This document shows positions 11,174 through 20,588 of a stretch of DNA of 34,033 bases, one piece after another. The stretch comes from Pelargonium nanum (lineage: Eukaryota; Streptophyta; Magnoliopsida; Geraniales; Geraniaceae). The stretch spans positions 1-34,033 of the forward strand of contig JAYMTF010000546.1 of the NCBI GenBank assembly GCA_036897485.1, given 5' to 3'. The notes beneath the pieces are model-generated. The model was not told where the DNA came from and did not search any database. It saw nothing but the letters and a program-made list of their open reading frames with translations. The position numbers and the translations under genes were made by a program. Each line of letters starts with the position of its first letter. The first letter of the stretch is position 1.

Positions 11174-11388
11174 GAGAGAATAAGGAATCTAAACCTAATA
11201 TTTTTTGGCTTAGCATAAGCCAAGCCAATGAGATATTGCCACCTCATTAAAATCACTTGTACACACCCAAGTGAATTGGTGGGAGCGGAGCGACCCGCCC
11301 GGATCCAAGTTATTTTAATGATGTGACAACATCTTATTCGTGGCTTAAACTAAGCCAAAAATTAACTGGCTTAGATTCCTCAATCCCT
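11174..11388 (+). mobile_element. Fold-back MITE, family A, copy 3
   Basis: Complete copy, about 215 bases, same orientation as the others. Its terminal arms GGAATCTAAACC and GGCTTAGATTCC are well paired, and the GC-rich core GGGAGCGGAGCGACCCGCCCGG lies at about 11281-11302. (TA)n runs flank both sides, as expected for insertion at TA with the target copied. With copies 1 and 2 and the solo arm it forms a cluster within 1.9 kb. Confidence 0.8.
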
Positions 11389-13440
11389 ATATATATATAT
11401 CCTTTTTTGGACTTTTTGAAGCTTCATTTGTGTCATATACACACATTGAGTTATCAAATTCTCTCTAAAATCCATACACACGTCCTATTTCACAATGGTA
11501 AAGATTCTTATTCCTTTGCTCGAAGTGAAATTAAGGGTAACCCTGAATTTTGCTTAACGGCCTGCTATTTTTGTGGTGTGCATGCCCATAGCTCTTAAGT
11601 TCAAGATCAAGCGAAAGCCAAATTCAAATTTTTTTTAAAAGTGAAATCCCGAATACACTAACAACACCAGTGACATACCAACGGCATGTTCATATATATT
11701 CTACAACTACCCAGAGACGATTTCTACAACTATACCAGCGTCAACATAATATATCATTCTTTTTATATTTTAAACATGTTGTTGATCATGAACAACGACA
11801 AACCAACGACAGGTTCGAATCCGTAGCTGATCATCAGCGATGGTCGTCCGTCGCTGCCGGCAACACTCCCATCGTTAGTCACCGACGGAATTCCAAACTA
11901 CGACGGTCGTCCGTCGCTGCCGGCAACACTCCCGTCGTTAGTCACCAACGGAATTCCCGACTACAACGACGATCTGTATTGAAAAAATATAATTTAAGAA
12001 TTATTAAAAATTTTAATTTTTTTATTATATTAGTTATTAGATTGTATATATGATCCATATATGATCAACATTTTCAATACTATTCTCAAATCCGAGGAGA
12101 AAATCTTGAGAAATGAGAAAAAGACCAAAATCTTTCAGATTAGAATACAACCATTTAGCAAAATTGGTTAAATGAAAACGTGAAGAACTCAAAACCACAC
12201 AACTCTATAGGATAAATCTGATGACATCGCTTGAATACACATTTGTTGAATTTTGTGAAATCGTTACAATAGATTATTGACCGGAGCTCTAATTGCCGGA
12301 ACAACCATTTTATTGAAAGGCTAGTTTTAGATCCAGGAATAAAATGAAACCATAGTTTTGTGCTGGCAATTATTTATTATTTTAAAATAGAAGGGTCTAC
12401 TCTAAATTTATTATTGTTGATGCAGAAGACCCTAAATTTATGCGATGGTACTAGAAGAAATCAAATCAAAGTTAGGCAATAACTTTTTGAATTAGAGGAG
12501 TCTGCAGTAGCTATAAATTTATGATTTATCTTTAAGATTCACCGAAAAATTAGGCTATAACATAGTATGAAGCCTAAGATTGAGCAATAATAGAGAGCAA
12601 TTTGAAAATTCTCCAACAATGCCTCTCATTTAAGGTGTTCCTCACATGTAAGGTTTTAAGGTCTCTTAAATGACTCATATTCATATGCAGTAAATCATTT
12701 TTTTGGGTACCAACTTGCCATTCAACTCTACAAAATCTTGTAATAAAGTACAGTGTCACTTTTTAAACCCAACCTCATCAGTGGCCCGTTCAAGAAATAA
12801 TGTATTAGTTGAGGGACCAAGAGGCAATAAAGACAATTGGGTGTGTCTTCTTCTCTAGACCCTTCTCATTACTTGAGATTCGGCTTTACTCGATTTGAAT
12901 TCTCCTATCTTATTTTCTAGAAGACGATAAATTTTAATGTTAGCTTCAGAAGAAATCTAGAATTATATGGTGTTGACAAAAAGATTAGTATATTGAGAAT
13001 TTGGAGGGATTGCGGACCTTTCAGAACAATTTATTTCTTGATCTTTGTTTTCATTGGAACTAAACAATCTTTATAATATGAAATGAAACTTCTAATATTA
13101 TTGATAAATCTACAATTACGATACCAACGTTCATTCATGAAGATCTCTAGTCATTGAGTGCATAGAGATGAGAAAGCTGACAGAATAGCGAATATGATGA
13201 CTGATTTCTTAACAAATTTTACATTCAAATTTGTAACCTTGACCGTTGGGTTCTCGTTAATGATATCAGCTCTTGGATAAAAAAGTAAAAACGATGACAG
13301 TTGGGGGTTGTTGTAAATAGTGAAAAGTTGAAGGGCGTAAAAGCAAAAAAAGGAAAAGTGCGATTAAATCGGGGAGACAAATGAAAATACGGAGAACATA
13401 GTCAAGATTGTGGCCGTCCATTTACACATGGTGGTCTCTG
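11389..13440. other. Intergenic, no gene seen apart from the tandem repeat listed
   Basis: Two kilobases without a supportable exon. The only structured part is the 63-base tandem repeat at 11842-11967. From 12060 onward the sequence is AT-rich and featureless to my reading up to the promoter of the coiled-coil gene. Confidence 0.45.
11842..11967 (+). repeat. 63-bp tandem repeat, CACTA-subterminal-like
   Basis: Two adjoining 63-base units start with GGTCGTCCGTCGCTGCCGG and include GTTAGTCACC(G/A)ACGGAATTCC. They differ at only a few positions and are far more GC-rich than their surroundings. Dense CGTCG / CGACGG words like these are typical of the subterminal repeats of plant CACTA-type elements. 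I could not find the matching CACTA ends, so that assignment is tentative. Because 63 is a multiple of three, a 127-codon frame (11670-12053) stays open through both units. I do not consider it a gene. Confidence 0.6.
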
Positions 13441-13460
13441 ATTGAAAGCCCACCAACGCT

Positions 13461-13477
13461 CACGTGGACGCCACGTC
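13461..13477 (+). promoter_or_regulatory. Inverted pair of ACGT-core elements (G-box/ABRE type)
   Basis: CACGTGG at 13461-13467 is followed by ACG and then CCACGTC at 13471-13477. The six-base arms ACGTGG / CCACGT are perfectly inverted with a three-base spacer. The first is a full G-box (CACGTG). ACGT-core pairs are known binding sites of plant bZIP (ABF/GBF/HY5) and some bHLH factors. It lies about 45 bases before the pyrimidine-rich start region of the coiled-coil gene, a typical place for a proximal promoter element. Confidence 0.6.
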
Positions 13478-13505
13478 CTCTTCTCGTCTTTTAATCAACC
13501 AACCA

Positions 13506-13640
13506 TACACCCTTGCTTCCTCCTCTGTTTCTCCTTTGCTTCTTCTTCTTCTCTTCCACATTATTCACTGTTTCTTTTTATTATTTTTCTCTCTCTAACC
13601 TCTCCTCCTCCTTCTTCTTCTTCAACACATTTGATATTCT
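13506..13640 (+). promoter_or_regulatory. Pyrimidine-rich start region / 5' leader of the coiled-coil gene
   Basis: A long CT-rich tract (many CTT and TCC triplets) of the kind found at plant transcription starts as Y-patches and in 5' leaders. No clear TATA box precedes it. The tract leaves a reading frame open upstream of, and in phase with, the gene start. The encoded sequence is low-complexity Ser/Phe/Leu and is unlikely to be translated as part of the protein. Confidence 0.5.
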
Positions 13641-13741
13641 TACGTCCCAAGTTCCAATTTTGACAGTTACGATATCGACTTTAGACAGTACCAGAAGAAG
13701 AAGAATCATCTTTGATGATCACTTTCTTCGAGGAATTCAAG

Positions 13742-13999
13742 GTAACAGTCCTCAACTTGTTGCTTCAAAAAGCAAAGATATGATCTTCCATTACTTTACT
13801 CTGTACTTGCTCTCTGTTTCTGTCTCTCCCCAATTGTTACTAGTCATCAACATTTTAGTTGAAATTTTGCTCCCAAAAGAAAGATCACTTGACCCTTTTT
13901 TTATTTCGAACACAACCCACAGCCCATCGCTCATTTATCTTCTAAATAATTTGCTATTCGCTCTTTCAATTTGTGCTCTGTTCTGTGAAACAAAAACAG
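13742..13999 (+). other. Probable 5'-UTR intron of the coiled-coil gene
   Basis: The donor context is AAG|GTAACA at 13741/13742 and the acceptor context is AAAAACAG|AGGCG ending at 13999. The intervening 258 bases are U-rich as in plant introns. The coding start at 14020 lies 20 bases beyond the acceptor. This is inferred from splice-site context only. Confidence 0.4.
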
Positions 14000-14019
14000 A
14001 GGCGTGGCAGAACCGCCAT

Positions 14020-16849
14020 ATGGAGGGAAGAATTGGGGATGAGCATGGAAAGATCAGGAAGAGAGGTTGCTCTTCGTCGTCTTCGTCTCCATTAGTGCGC
14101 AGGTACCGATTCAAGAGAGCGATTTTGGTTGGGAAGAGAGGTGGGTCTAGCACCCCTGTTCCTACCTGGAAGACCAGCTGCACCAGAACACCTTCTCCTT
14201 CTCCGAAAATGGACAACAATGGTGAATTCTCCAAGCCTCCCTCTGCTCCACGGCCTCACCGGGGAGACGGAAAAAGACGAGATGTTTCAGTTTCCGCCAG
14301 AAAACTTGCTGCTACTCTGTGGGAGATCAATGGAGTCACTTGTCCATCGTCCCCACCATCACCTCCAGATTTGGAGGCAACACCGTTGAGGGACAAGAAA
14401 ATCAAGGAGAGGACTTCCGGGTTCTTGCCCAAATCCGGTTCTTTACCTCCCAATTTGTCGGATCCATCTTACAGCCCGATTTCTGAGGTACTTTATTGAA
14501 TTTTTGGCTATTTGGTCTTAATGGGTTTGTGACTTTCTGGTGTTGATTTGTTGTGTTGATGTGTTGCAGAGGATGGAGGGATCTAGAGCTGGTCACCAGA
14601 GAAGAATGTCGGGTGTGTCTCGGAAAATTCAGCTGACTGATTATTATATGGATTCGCCGAGCAATGGCAGCGTAATGGAGGTTAGCAATTTTGCAGAGTT
14701 GTCTTCATTCTTCATAGACAACCTCAAATTCTGTTTTCTTTTAGCTCCAAGTCTCTATTTTTGTTATTGTTTGTCACAAGAACAGAAATGCAAATATGCA
14801 TGGAAGAGTCTGGGAGAGCCCACTGGGGTCCATTTCTGCATTTGCACCTGACTTGCCGGTCATGACAAGCCATAACATGGTTGCATCATGCCTGTTGTGT
14901 TTTGTGTTGTAGTCTCTTCTCTCACTCACATGACAGAGAAGAGAGAAGAGGGACACGAGTCAACATAATCATTTAACCATTTTAATGGGATTAGGAATTA
15001 TTCATGTTAGGTGGTGTTTTAGTCTTTAGTGTGTGGTCCAGTCTCTTGTGTCCATTAGTAGCAAATTGGTGAACACATTGATAATATGGGTAATTCGCAC
15101 AAAAATTGTATTCATACCTTGGCTTGGTGCGCATGCTTTTGTTTTTAATATATGGTTTGCTCCTTTTGTTTTCACGAGGAAAAGGATAGAAATTAATCTC
15201 AGTAATTGCTCATGAGGTTTCTTCAAATAGAACACATTTGTGACATTATGTGTTCTGATATTTAGTTCCCAACCGGATACTGGTGTGGAATTTATGCATA
15301 GACATGATGAAAGTGTAGATACATGTTGGTTGATCTATATTCATGTAGCCATACGATCATTTACTAGTACTTGATTTTGGAAGTTGAGGATTAGTTGACG
15401 AGTAAAAGTAGAATTGAATGTGTTTGATCATGACGTACCTGAAAAATGCAGGTTGAAAATCATTCCCGGGGGCTGAATCATGCGGGATGCATGATTGGAG
15501 TCAAGACCCGTTTGAAGGATGTGAGCAATGGTCTAACCACTTCCAAAGAACTCTTGAAAGCTCTGCATCGCATTTTGGCTCCTGAGGAGCAGCATGCAGC
15601 AAGCTTGTCCTTGGTGTCGGCCCTGCGAGTGGAGCTTGATCGGGCCCGTTTCCAGGTTGACCACCTAACCCGAGAACTGAGGTCTAACCGTAATGACATT
15701 GATTACCTCATGAAGCATTTCGCTGAGGAAAAGGCTGCTTGGAAAAGAAAGGAAAGGGAAAGAACCCGAAATGCCATAGCATCTGTAGCGGATGAGCTTG
15801 AGGTAGAGAAGAAGTTGAGAAGACAAACAGAGAGACTAAACAAGAAGCTGGGTAAAGAACTAGCTGACACAAAAGCAACCCTGTCAAAAGCACTGAAAGA
15901 GCTTGATAGCGAGAAGAGGGCCAAAGACATATTGGAGCAAGTCTGCGATGAACTAGCCTCGGGCATTGGAGACGATAGAGCTGAGGTTGAACAACTGAAG
16001 AAAGAATCAGAAAAGGTTCGAGAAGAAGTGGAGAAAGAGAGGGAAATGCTTCAGCTAGCCGATGTATTGCGCGAGGAGAGAGTTCAGATGAAGCTCTCGG
16101 AGGCCAAGTATCAATTTGAAGAGAAGAATGCAGCTGTGGAAAGGCTGAGGAATCAGCTGGAGGCCTACTTGAGAACCAAATTGGGTGATGAGAATATCGC
16201 TGATGAGTCTCCGAAATCTGAAAGAAGCAAAGAGCTCCATGCTTTCTTGAGGCAAACGAATATTGGTTCACGTAAGAATGGAGACAAAGAAGAAGACGCC
16301 GGAGAAGTAGACAATGGAGATGGAGATGGAGATGAAGATTCAGCTGATAGTGACATGCATTCCATTGAACTGAGCATGGACAACAGCAATAGGATATACA
16401 ATTGGAGCTATGCATATGGGGAGGAAGATGCACAGGATGATTCGAAGAGGAGCTCAGTTGACAGAGACTTCAGAGGAAGAAAATCAATCTCAGAGAAAAT
16501 TCAATGGGGAAGCATTTGCTTGAAGAGAAGTAGTAGCAACAATGGTATGGACAAGGACATGAGTAGCATCAAAAGTGCCGAGAATTCAGATTGTCTTGAC
16601 AAGGAAAAGGAAAGACTATCCGATGTGGTTTCACAAGATCAAATAAAAGAGTACGAGGAAGAGATCAAAAGATACAAATCTTTGAAGACTCTCAGAGATC
16701 ACATACTCTCTGGTTCGAAAATGGCATCAGTGGGGAGCTTTGCAAGCCCAACCAGGTCATGGGGACAGTCCTTGCCTCTGCAGCAGGAAACTAAGCAAGT
16801 TGGAGCAAGAGGTGAACATGGAAGAACATCAACAAGTTCAAGGCAATAA
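14020..16849 (+). CDS. Coiled-coil protein of the At5g41620 / USO1-like plant family
   Basis: Three exons, all joined in phase 0: 14020-14487 (156 codons, donor GAG|GTACTT), 14570-14680 (37 codons, acceptor TTGCAG, donor GAG|GTTAGC) and 15452-16849 (465 codons plus stop, acceptor ATGCAG). The product has 658 residues. ATG 14020 is chosen because it directly precedes the family's conserved N-terminus: FKRAILVGKRGG at 31-42 and STPVPTW at 44-50. A second conserved box, VSARKLAATLWEI, lies at 91-103. Residues about 243-436 form a long, highly charged coiled coil rich in Glu/Lys heptads. An acidic Asp/Glu/Gly tract follows at about 472-493, then SMDNSNRIYNWSY (501-513) and a conserved C-terminal patch KTLRDHIL...SPTRSWG (602-632). 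The family is annotated 'intracellular protein transport USO1-like' only because of coiled-coil similarity. A transport role is not shown, and no membrane segment is visible. Exon structure and conserved boxes make the gene call firm, but the function is unknown. Confidence 0.92.
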
Positions 16850-17077
16850 ATAAGAATTTCCATGTATTTTCTTTGCATTATAAATTATAATATATATATT
16901 TTTTCTAAAGTGAAAAGTGGGGAGATTAGAAAACAAGACTGTAAATAGAATATTTTGAAATGATATAATTCAACCGTATAAGCAAATGTATATATGAATT
17001 AACTGCCAAATTAGCGATCAGCGGCCCCGCGCTCTAAAAAAATCCATCAAGTTTCAAGACAAAGGATACATTGTGTG
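16850..17077 (+). other. 3' UTR / downstream flank of the coiled-coil gene
   Basis: An AATAAA overlaps the stop codon region (16844-16849). Further AT-rich candidate poly(A) signals follow around 16875-16900 (ATAAATTATAATATATATATT). I cannot tell which is used. Confidence 0.35.
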
Positions 17078-17537
17078 CATGGCTGAAAATTCGTGTCGTG
17101 CTAAAGTTTGTTTTGTGTGTTGTACGGTCCGACACGAACACGATACAATTAGTAATTATGTTGCATAAATCAACACGAACACGACACAGATTATGAACAC
17201 AAAACACGAACATGATACGTTTAACACGACATGAACATTTAAGTTAATAGGTCAGGGTTGACACGTTTAGCACAACACGACCCAACACAATAAATTTACA
17301 AAGAGGAACAATGAAGAAAGATGTTAGATTGCAAATGGTTATATGGTAGTATGATCTAACCTAGGCTTGTATTTTAGGAAAATTACTCTTGAATCTTTAG
17401 TCGTGTCGTGCCATGCGTGCCGTAGCATGATTAATTAATCGTGTGTGCGTGTTTTATGGGTTCAACACGAACACGATAAGATTGATAATTTTTTTAACCC
17501 AAACACCTTTATTTCGTGTCGTGTGTTATGACTCGAA
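17078..17537. mobile_element. ACACGA-rich non-autonomous element
   Basis: The left part is dense in ACACGAACACGA / GACACG words and the right part in the complementary TCGTGTCGTG words. The ends form an imperfect inverted repeat: GGCTGAAAATTCGTGTCGTG on the left, and AGATGACAATTCGAGTCAT when the right end is read in reverse. Elements of this composition are widespread in plant genomes and non-coding. I found no transposase and no certain target duplication. It lies exactly between the end of one gene and the presumed promoter of the next, so that promoter may have been partly supplied by it. Confidence 0.55.
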
Positions 17538-18149
17538 TTGTCATCTCTAAATGTGTGTCCGTCCACAGTGGATCAATCCCATACATTTATCAAGCTACCG
17601 AGTCACTGCCGCAAAATCGAGTCGGAAACAGACGACTCCAAGGAAAACGACTGGTTGTCTGTCACATTCTGTGGTGGTGGTGTTGTTGTTAAGCCTTTCC
17701 TGTCCAAGTTTCCGCTATCACTGACTTCTTCACAAGTTCATATCTTAACACAAATGTACCTTTTCGATTGGTTCAACTGCGAAATAATTTTCAGCAAGTT
17801 CTCCTCTTCAACAACCATCGATATCGACACGGAGGAGCTGAGGGCTGCGTCTTATTCCTCATGAATTTCGGGGTTTCTCTTCTCTTGAAATCCGTGAGTT
17901 CTCTTCTTTCCCTGCGGAATTTATCTCTCTGTTTGGTTGCCGAGAAACGGGTAGGGAATTTAAGGAACTAAATGGTTTGGTTCTGAAGAAATTGAACTTT
18001 AGGGTTAGGGTTATTTTTCTGAAATTGCCCCATCCTAGTTTGATTAAGATCCAAGCTCGACTGTTAATTAGTTTGGGATGTTCTTACAGTCAATTCATGG
18101 AGTAATTTTATTTTGCATTGCAGGTATTGTGTGAGTGACATTGGTGACG
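17538..18149 (+). promoter_or_regulatory. Promoter and leader of the small anchored coiled-coil gene, with telo-box pair
   Basis: There is no convincing TATA box. A probable leader exon ends near 17890 (AAATCC|GTGAGT), and the leader intron would end at the TTGCATTGCAG acceptor at 18123. The coding start at 18150 lies 26 bases further. Inside that intron, TTTAGGGTTAGGGTTAT at 17998-18014 is a double telo-box (AAACCCTAA on the minus strand), an element usual near the starts of plant housekeeping and translation-related genes. A 108-codon open frame at 17538-17864 has no recognisable features and is probably leader or promoter sequence. Confidence 0.45.
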
Positions 18150-20588
18150 ATGTCGAGGCCAATGTTACTCGTTTTTCTGCTGATTATCCTCATAATTACT
18201 TCTCAGTTTGAGTGGAAGCAACAGCTTGTTGATGACCTTGATCCTAACCCTGGTATTTCCCCCAAACAGCAGCAGGTTTCAAAGAGAGAAGAAGCTGTTA
18301 AAGACAAGGTAACGGCTTTGATTTTCATTTTTTAAGGATATAAATTTGATTGCTTCGTCTGTCATTTTCTTTTGTATATTGTTGGGTTCATTAAATCGTA
18401 GATAGTTTTTCTTGAGTTTTTATAGAATTTCCCAATTATGGTCGCAACCTTCATGTTACTGTCATATATTACACCAGTGGAAGAAAGAAAAGTAATGCGC
18501 TGTTGGCATATGGTTGCCAAGTTCTATAGATTAATATTGATGTTGGTGTCTTCATGTTTGTGACACTGATATCTTGATGCAGGACCTTGGAACAAGTTAA
18601 TTAGCTCTTTAAAATGCTGTTTGATAGTTAGGATATACAGTCTTATTAATTGACAAGCAAAATGTAACTATGTAGTGGTAAGCATGTGTCTCCAATTTAG
18701 TGAGATTGAAAATAGACACAGCAACACACTGAACTGCATATGGTTTAGAGTTGACCATCATCATTGTCCTCCTTTTAAGGTCAACACATGAAACAATCTC
18801 TAGGTCTGTCAGCAGATCAGTCTTTCAAACCGAGGTGGCTGATCTGTGGAGCATCTGAAGTGAATGCGAAACCAAATTTTTGTTTATGCAAAAAGTGTTC
18901 TTGTAAAAATCCTCATAATGTTTAGCTACCACAGGAAAATACATATATCCTAAGTGAAACTTCTTTCTTACTATTAGATTGACTTACTCTGAGAATATAG
19001 ATCTTTGAACCATTGAGTTGTTTTGTTGTGACTAGCCCTACGTTATTCCTATTATGGTTGTTGACATTCACTGTGCATTGTATTAAAACTGAAAGTACTA
19101 CGTAGATGAAATTTAAGATCAGTACTCACATCTTTATAGAAGGGAGCTGAGTAGCTGTATTTAATTTCCTTGATAGAAAAACTAAATTTGAAAGAAAACA
19201 AGTGTTTTTCCTGTAATGAAATGTGGTTGTGGTTTGTCCAAGCCCCTACTAATCAGTAGTATTTGGGTTTCACTATTGGGTAGTCTTGCTTGGGCGAAAA
19301 TGTTAGCTCAAGTGTGGGTACATATGATTGTTTATGGCCTTGTGTTGTTTACCATCACCCATTTGATACTCGTGACTGTTCTTAGAATGATGCAGAGGTG
19401 CACGTAAAGCTAGTATTCATATATAGTAACAAAAAAAAAAAAAAAAAAAAGTCATTCACATGTTTTTCATAGTCTTTATCTCATTCACATTCTAAGGGAT
19501 CTATACTTAATTTGGTTGTTAAGATGGGTCTAGCTGCATGGAATATTAGTATGGCCCACAAATTGATAGGTTTTATGCTGATGGTCCAAATTTTCTGTAC
19601 CGGTTTATCCTAAATTTTCAGCTCAAAGGGTAATTCCCCTGCATTATAGGCCTACAACACTTAACCACCCCCTATTTCACTTATCAACCATGAACTCTGT
19701 GTTATTCACAAAAGTGAAATTTGTTAAAGTTAACGGAAAATCACAAACATCATTAACTGATCGCACCAAATGACCAATTTGCTCTCCATTTCACTTCAAA
19801 TTTTGGATGCCATTGAAACAAAAAATCTGAAAAAAAAAAATTCCTAACTTTCAGTTTCAATGTCCGATTCGTAATGATTTTTTTACTTGATTTCACATAG
19901 TTTTAAAAGAAGAACACAATTATATTTTTATATTTTGAAAATAATGAAGCTTTATTGACGAAATTGACCTTTTGAAATAAATGAAGCTTTAATAGAGGAA
20001 CACATAGTTGTAAAATTCTGTTAACTTGAGAACGAATTTCACTTTAGTGAAAAATACAGGATAGTTCACAGTTGAGAAGTGAAATAGGGGATGGTTAAGT
20101 GTTTTAAAAGCTTATAGAATTTTTGTTCCAAAATGAGAATCATTTATGGAAGTTGGAAAGAAAATCTCATGCTTCATGTTTGTGTTATGACCTTTTGGTC
20201 ATGAAAATGGATTTGGTATGGGAATATCCACATTCCCATTCCAAAAAACTTTAATCCAAGCTGTACCTTTATATATTATATTGTATTGGTCATTTATTCT
20301 TATGCCCTAATCAAACCTGGAAACAGTCCACAAAACTACACATGGAAGTTCTAATATTGGCTTGGTCTTATAATCGTACCTGTACATAGATAAGTAGGTG
20401 TCCTGAACTTTTTCACATTGCAGATTATCTTATCGCAAGAAAGGAACATCCATAAACTTAATGAGCTTGTGCGGAGTCTTCAGGAACAGTTGCGACAATG
20501 TCAAAGCAGCAGTGAGAGGACACATAGCAATGCAAGTGGGTTGAGTGAACCAATGGCAGATCCACTATATTCTGTAAGGGCCAGTTAA
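18150..20588 (+). CDS. Small membrane-anchored coiled-coil protein, function unknown
   Basis: Two coding exons: 18150-18308 (53 codons, donor AAG|GTAACG) and 20424-20588 (54 codons plus stop, acceptor ATTGCAG), joined in phase 0 to give 107 residues. The protein starts MSRPMLLVFLLIILIITSQF. A hydrophobic stretch at residues 5-17 follows a short basic N-terminus, so it is a signal anchor or uncleaved signal peptide. A polar linker follows, then a Lys/Glu-rich helix (about 43-78, KREEAVKDK...LNELVRSLQEQLRQC) with heptad-like Leu spacing, then a Ser-rich tail. Splicing keeps the helix continuous across the exon joint, which supports the model. GTAAGG at 20574 could be another donor, so the last four residues (VRAS) may be replaced by a further exon. 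I recognise the pattern as a conserved plant small protein but know of no function. The 2.1-kb intron contains a MITE. Confidence 0.75.
19433..19450 (+). repeat. Poly(A) run in intron
   Basis: An uninterrupted run of about 18 A inside the 2.1-kb intron. No retroposed gene or SINE body is recognisable directly before it. Confidence 0.8.
19656..20103. mobile_element. MITE with long inverted repeats, inside an intron
   Basis: The left end AACACTTAACCACCCCCTAT and the right end, reverse-complemented AACACTTAACCATCCCCTAT, match with one difference. The pairing continues inward for about 50 bases (TTTCACTT(A/C)TCAAC...GTGAACT). The element is about 448 bases, AT-rich and without a coding frame. 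A clean target-site duplication is not visible, so the superfamily is not assigned. It lies about 320 bases before the acceptor of the last exon of the small anchored coiled-coil gene. Confidence 0.75.

Noticed and set aside
11812..11822. GGTTCGAATCC, a perfect tRNA B-box
   Set aside because: No A-box or acceptor stem can be formed around it. The match occurs just before a GC-rich tandem repeat.
13513..14019. In-frame extension upstream of the USO1-like start, giving a 169-residue longer N-terminus
   Set aside because: It covers the CT-rich leader and a probable 5'-UTR intron. The family begins at the MEGR... position with the conserved FKRAILVGKRGG box shortly after.
15708..16433. Long minus-strand frames opposite the third exon of the USO1-like gene
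   Set aside because: The plus strand encodes a charged coiled coil whose complement lacks stops. The reverse products are Leu/Ser/His low-complexity sequence.
17078..17537. Regularly recurring ACACGA words that superficially suggest a CRISPR array
   Set aside because: Words are short, irregularly spaced and occur in both orientations with inverted ends. The DNA is a plant nuclear repeat.
17538..17864. 108-codon frame before the small anchored coiled-coil gene
   Set aside because: No recognisable motifs, and it lies where promoter and leader are expected. A separate protein there is not supported.
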